NCBI GenBank assembly: GCA_017442445.1
Contig: JAFRZS010000123.1
Span: 1-8,486 of the forward strand
From: Clostridia bacterium
Lineage (GTDB): Bacteria > Bacillota > Clostridia > Oscillospirales > Acutalibacteraceae
Length of the DNA stretch: 8,486 nt
Reading direction: 5' to 3'
The position numbers were made by a program, and so were the translations under genes. Below the pieces are notes generated by a model. The model saw only the letters and a list, made by a program, of their open reading frames with translations, made no database searches and was not told where the DNA came from. Positions 6,368-8,486 of the stretch are shown here, one piece after another. Every line of letters begins with the position of its first letter. The stretch's first letter is position 1.

Positions 6368-6390
6368 TAAATGTTTAAAAAAAGAATAAT

Positions 6391-6407
6391 AAAACTGTTG
6401 CAGTTTT
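6391..6407. promoter_or_regulatory. Palindromic candidate operator between the divergent promoters
   Basis: AAAACTGTTGCAGTTTT is a perfect 7+7 inverted repeat around TTG. It covers the -35 region of the nagB promoter and lies 24 bases upstream of the -35 box of the divergent operon. This is a typical position for a repressor such as a GntR- or LacI-family sugar regulator; none is encoded in the window. The left side, AATAAAACT (6389-6397), equals the linker of hairpin array 1, so it might instead be a stray unit of that repeat. Confidence 0.5.
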
Positions 6408-6427
6408 GCACATAATTGTGGTATAAT
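6398..6427 (+). promoter_or_regulatory. nagB: nagB promoter with extended -10
   Basis: TATAAT (6422-6427) is preceded by TGTGG, giving an extended -10 (TGTGGTATAAT). The -35 region is weak: TTGCAG (6398-6403) at 18 bases matches only half of the consensus. A weak -35 with an overlapping palindrome suits a regulated promoter. Confidence 0.75.
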
Positions 6428-6446
6428 AACAAGTGAACATTTAATT

Positions 6447-6452
6447 GGAGGT
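6447..6452 (+). promoter_or_regulatory. nagB: Ribosome binding site deciding the nagB start
   Basis: GGAGGT ends 7 bases before the ATG at 6460. The frame also has a TTG at 6445, but that codon overlaps this site and cannot use it, so 6460 is the start. Confidence 0.9.
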
Positions 6453-6459
6453 AATTCAA

Positions 6460-7188
6460 ATGGTAGTAAAGATTTTTAACAACGAACAGGAAATCGGCGA
6501 AGCTATGGGTCAGGTACTCGTAGATTATGCTAAAGCTAACCCGAAAGCAGTTATGGGTTTTGCAACAGGTATGTCACCCGTTCCGACTTATAACAAAATG
6601 GTAAGCGAATACGAAAAAGGCAATGTATCTTTCAAAGATGTAACAACATTCAATCTTGACGAATACTGTGACCTTCCCAAAGAAGACAAGAACAGCTTCT
6701 ATATGTTCATGGTTGATAACCTTTTCGGCAGAGCTGATTTCTCTGATGACAATATAAACTTCCTTGACGGTAATGTTGATGACCCCGAAGCTGAAAGCGC
6801 TCGTTATGCAGAAGCAATTAAGAACGCAGGCGGAATTGATATTCAGATTTTAGGTATCGGCACAAACGGTCATATCGGTTTCAATGAACCCGCTGACGAG
6901 TTTACAGACGAAGCATTCAAAGTAAAGCTTACAGAAAGCACAATCGCATCAAACCAGAAATTCTTCGGTGATGTTCCGATGCCGAGATATGCTATGACAA
7001 TGGGTATCGGCAGTATCATGAGAGCAAAGAAAATTGTTTTCGTTGCAACAGGCGAAGGCAAGGCAGATGCAGTTAAAGGCATGATTGAAGGCGAAGTAAC
7101 ACCCAAGTGCCCCGCATCAATCCTTCAGCAGCATGACGATGTAACAATCTTCATTGACAAAGCAGCAGCATCAAAGCTTTCAAAATAA
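6460..7188 (+). CDS. nagB: Glucosamine-6-phosphate deaminase
   Basis: A 242-residue cytosolic enzyme that converts glucosamine-6-phosphate and water to fructose-6-phosphate and ammonia, the last committed step in using N-acetylglucosamine, N-acetylmannosamine or sialic acid. Hallmarks: GMSPVPTY (37-44, phosphate-binding loop), FNLDEYCDL (64-72, D67 being the proton-transfer aspartate), LGIGTNGHIGFNEP (131-144, with H138 and E143 of the ring-opening machinery) and VATGEGKADAV (195-205). The N in TNGHIGFNEP, where the E. coli enzyme has D, is as I recall it in Gram-positive NagB. The length fits the short, Gram-positive form, which lacks the E. coli C-terminal extension. It is monocistronic: own promoter upstream, strong terminator 8 bases after the stop. 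No nagA, transporter or kinase is adjacent. The divergent isomerase operon shares its control region. Confidence 0.96.
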   Translation: MVVKIFNNEQEIGEAMGQVLVDYAKANPKAVMGFATGMSPVPTYNKMVSEYEKGNVSFKDVTTFNLDEYCDLPKEDKNSFYMFMVDNLFGRADFSDDNINFLDGNVDDPEAESARYAEAIKNAGGIDIQILGIGTNGHIGFNEPADEFTDEAFKVKLTESTIASNQKFFGDVPMPRYAMTMGIGSIMRAKKIVFVATGEGKADAVKGMIEGEVTPKCPASILQQHDDVTIFIDKAAASKLSK

Positions 7189-7196
7189 TATCTTAC

Positions 7197-7226
7197 AAAA
7201 ACGGTTGCTTCGGCAACCGTTTTTTT
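7197..7226 (+). terminator. nagB intrinsic terminator with UUCG tetraloop
   Basis: ACGGTTGC (7201-7208), loop TTCG, GCAACCGT (7213-7220), then six more T. The preceding four A can extend the stem. This is a textbook factor-independent terminator with the extra-stable C(UUCG)G loop; the A/T flanks allow some function on the minus strand as well. Confidence 0.95.
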
Positions 7227-7234
7227 ATGCAGAG

Positions 7235-7425
7235 TCCGTAAGGAAGAATGTAGAATTTCGGGTGGGCAAAGCAAAGTCGGTGACTTTGCAGTGATATACG
7301 GCTAAGCCGATGTGATATTCGTCTTGCGACGAGTGATATTTCGCCTACGGCGAAGTGATATATTTGCTACGCAAATGTTAAGGGTGGGTTCCACCCACAC
7401 CCATACGCCTGACGGCGAAGTAATA
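7235..7425. repeat. Hairpin array 2: variable palindromes with AGTGATATT linkers in one orientation
   Basis: Palindromes in order: TCCGTAAGGA (7235-7244, separated from the rest by 26 bases), GCAAAGTC/GACTTTGC (7271-7289), CGGC/GCCG (7299-7309), CGTC/GACG (7320-7331), TTCGCC/GGCGAA (7340-7354), ATTTGC/GCAAAT (7362-7376), GGGTGG/CCACCC (7382-7396) and CGCC/GGCG (7406-7417). Linkers are AGTGATAT (7290), ATGTGATATT (7310), AGTGATATT (7332), AGTGATAT (7354), and decayed forms GTTA (7377) and AAGTAATA (7418). The linker is the same as in array 1 near 4377. TCCGTAAGGA is the reverse complement of the inner stem-loop at 4535-4544. Loops are mostly 3-4 bases (TAC twice, TTGC, TAA, GTT, TGAC). The array lies between a strong terminator and a promoter, so it may be little transcribed from either neighbour. 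Confidence 0.85.
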
Positions 7426-7465
7426 GGTAAGAGTGAAGATGTAAGAGGTTCGGGTGCTGAAAAGG

Positions 7466-7494
7466 TTGACAATATTTAACAGAAAAATTATAAT
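7466..7494 (+). promoter_or_regulatory. Consensus sigma-A promoter for the second LRR protein
   Basis: TTGACA (7466-7471), 17 bases, TATAAT (7489-7494): a second perfect consensus promoter. The leader to the ATG at 7523 is short (about 20 bases) and carries only the ribosome binding site. Confidence 0.9.
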
Positions 7495-7510
7495 ATATCT
7501 ATCTGAAAAC

Positions 7511-7516
7511 GGAGGG
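7511..7516 (+). promoter_or_regulatory. Ribosome binding site of the second LRR protein
   Basis: GGAGGG stands 6 bases before the ATG at 7523 and supports that start codon for the gene that runs off the window. Confidence 0.9.
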
Positions 7517-7522
7517 AATATT

Positions 7523-8486
7523 ATGAGAAAATTTACTAATAAATTCTTGGCAATACTAATGTGCCTGACGATGATGTTAACAATAGCGCCATTAAGCGGT
7601 ATTGTACCCCTCGTCTCCGCCGCAACCTATTCCGGCTCTTGCGGTACAAACCTCACATGGACACTTAATACATCAACAGGTATGCTTGAAATCACCGGTG
7701 AAGGTGATATGACAGATTGGTCTTCAGCTGATTATGTACCATGGTATTCTTATACTGAAGATATTAAAATTGTAAATATAGGTGACGGTGTCTCAAATAT
7801 AGGATATTGTGCATTTGAGGATTGTTCAAATCTTACAAACATAATAATACCTGATTCTGTTACTAGCATAGGGGATCGTGCTTTTTGTCGTTGCACAAAC
7901 CTTACCAATATAACAATGTCTACGACTGTTACGGTCATAGGTGATTATGCGTTTCGCAATTGTACCAACCTTACAAGTATAATAATCCCTGTATCTGTTA
8001 CTAATATAGGCTATTCTGCGTTTGGTTTTTGCAATAATCTCAAAGATATTTATTACTGTGGAACTGAAGAAGATTGGGGAAAAATAAGTATAGATAGTAA
8101 CAATACAATTATCACAAATGCGACATTACATTATAATCACCACTTACATTCTTATGTTCCTTCTATAACAAAAGATTCAACCTGTACAGAGAAAGGAACA
8201 AAAACATATTTCTGCGATTGCGGTGATAGTTATGAAGAAAAAATTGATTTAGCAAAACACAATTATGAAAATGGAGCTTGTACGAAATGTGGATGTAAAG
8301 GATATTCTGGAGAATCTGCAGACGGAAGGCTTGTATGGTCACTTGATATAGAAAATGGGATTCTTGATGTTAAAGGTATCTTAGATGAGCGTCCTTGGCA
8401 TCCGTACAAAGACTATATTAAAATAGTAAATATCCTTGAAGGAACAACTACAATATCTCCGTCAGCATTTGAGGATTACGCGAATA
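7523..8486 (+). CDS. BspA-like LRR surface protein, N-terminal part (cut by window end)
   Basis: The frame is open from the ATG to the last base, 321 codons, with no stop, so the C-terminus lies outside. Residues 1-33/34 are a signal peptide (MRKFTNKF, hydrophobic core, VSAA). Residues 37-80 match a module often found in clostridial surface proteins (SCGTNLTWTLN, GMLEITGEGDM, PWY). Residues about 84-176 hold BspA-type (LRR_5) leucine-rich repeats with a strict 23-residue period marked by C101, C124, C147 and C170 (NLTNIIIPDSVTSIGDRAF and similar). YYCGTEEDWGKI (177-188) is a common LRR_5 end motif. Residues about 203-258 are Cys/His-rich (CDCG, HNYENGACTKCGC). A second GRLVWSLDIENGILDVKG module starts near 268 and LRRs resume at the window edge. 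Probably exported and surface-bound; ligand unknown. It was identified by translating the frame directly. Confidence 0.9.
   Translation, partial: MRKFTNKFLAILMCLTMMLTIAPLSGIVPLVSAATYSGSCGTNLTWTLNTSTGMLEITGEGDMTDWSSADYVPWYSYTEDIKIVNIGDGVSNIGYCAFEDCSNLTNIIIPDSVTSIGDRAFCRCTNLTNITMSTTVTVIGDYAFRNCTNLTSIIIPVSVTNIGYSAFGFCNNLKDIYYCGTEEDWGKISIDSNNTIITNATLHYNHHLHSYVPSITKDSTCTEKGTKTYFCDCGDSYEEKIDLAKHNYENGACTKCGCKGYSGESADGRLVWSLDIENGILDVKGILDERPWHPYKDYIKIVNILEGTTTISPSAFEDYAN

Larger units (their letters stand above)
7189..7522. other. Non-coding stretch between nagB and the second LRR gene
   Basis: These 334 bases contain the nagB terminator, hairpin array 2, a short purine-rich segment (about 7418-7460) in which I see nothing definable, and the promoter and ribosome binding site of the next gene. 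No open frame of note is present. Confidence 0.8.

Noticed and set aside
7189..7522. tRNA or small structured RNA gene in the nagB downstream gap
   Set aside because: The hairpins form a regular linker-palindrome series with no cloverleaf, T-loop motif or dedicated promoter ahead of them.

Overview
The window looks like a piece of chromosome from a low-to-moderate GC member of the Bacillota, most likely a gut-type clostridium (Oscillospiraceae/Ruminococcaceae-like). The clues are strong AGGAGG-type ribosome binding sites, consensus sigma-A promoters (TTGACA-N17-TATAAT occurs twice, exactly), hairpin-plus-T-run terminators, a Gram-positive type NagB, and two large secreted proteins with BspA-like leucine-rich repeats, one of which also carries nine Big2 immunoglobulin-like domains. 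The taxonomic call is an inference from style, not from a marker gene.

Layout: (1) 20-3724 (+), a 1234-residue secreted protein: signal peptide, BspA-like LRR region, nine Big2 domains built as four tandem A-B pairs plus one divergent copy, and an unrecognised C-terminal domain. (2) 3740-4200, a terminator, a perfect promoter, a small heavy-metal-associated (HMA) protein and a strong bidirectional terminator nested in a larger imperfect inverted repeat. (3) 4354-4553, an array of short hairpins separated by a constant 9-base linker, which changes orientation in the middle. (4) 4570-6308 (-), a two-gene operon of paralogous sugar-phosphate isomerase/epimerase-like TIM barrels. (5) 6309-6459, a divergent control region with promoters for both sides and a 17-base palindrome over the nagB promoter. 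(6) 6460-7188 (+), nagB, followed by a textbook UUCG terminator. (7) 7235-7425, a second array with the same linker. (8) 7523 to the window end (+), the start of a second BspA-like LRR surface protein, cut off by the window.

How it fits together: nagB converts glucosamine-6-phosphate to fructose-6-phosphate, and the divergent operon probably isomerises another carbohydrate intermediate, so the middle of the window is a small sugar-catabolism locus with shared control DNA. The flanking surface proteins are transcribed from their own signals and have no visible functional link to it. The most unusual feature is the pair of hairpin arrays. Constant linkers (AGTGATATT / AGTGTTATT / AGTTTTATT, or the reverse complement) alternate with palindromes that differ in sequence but keep perfect or near-perfect self-complementarity. 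This is the inverse of a CRISPR logic (constant linker, variable palindrome). The last unit of array 1 is also placed to serve as the terminator of the isomerase operon.
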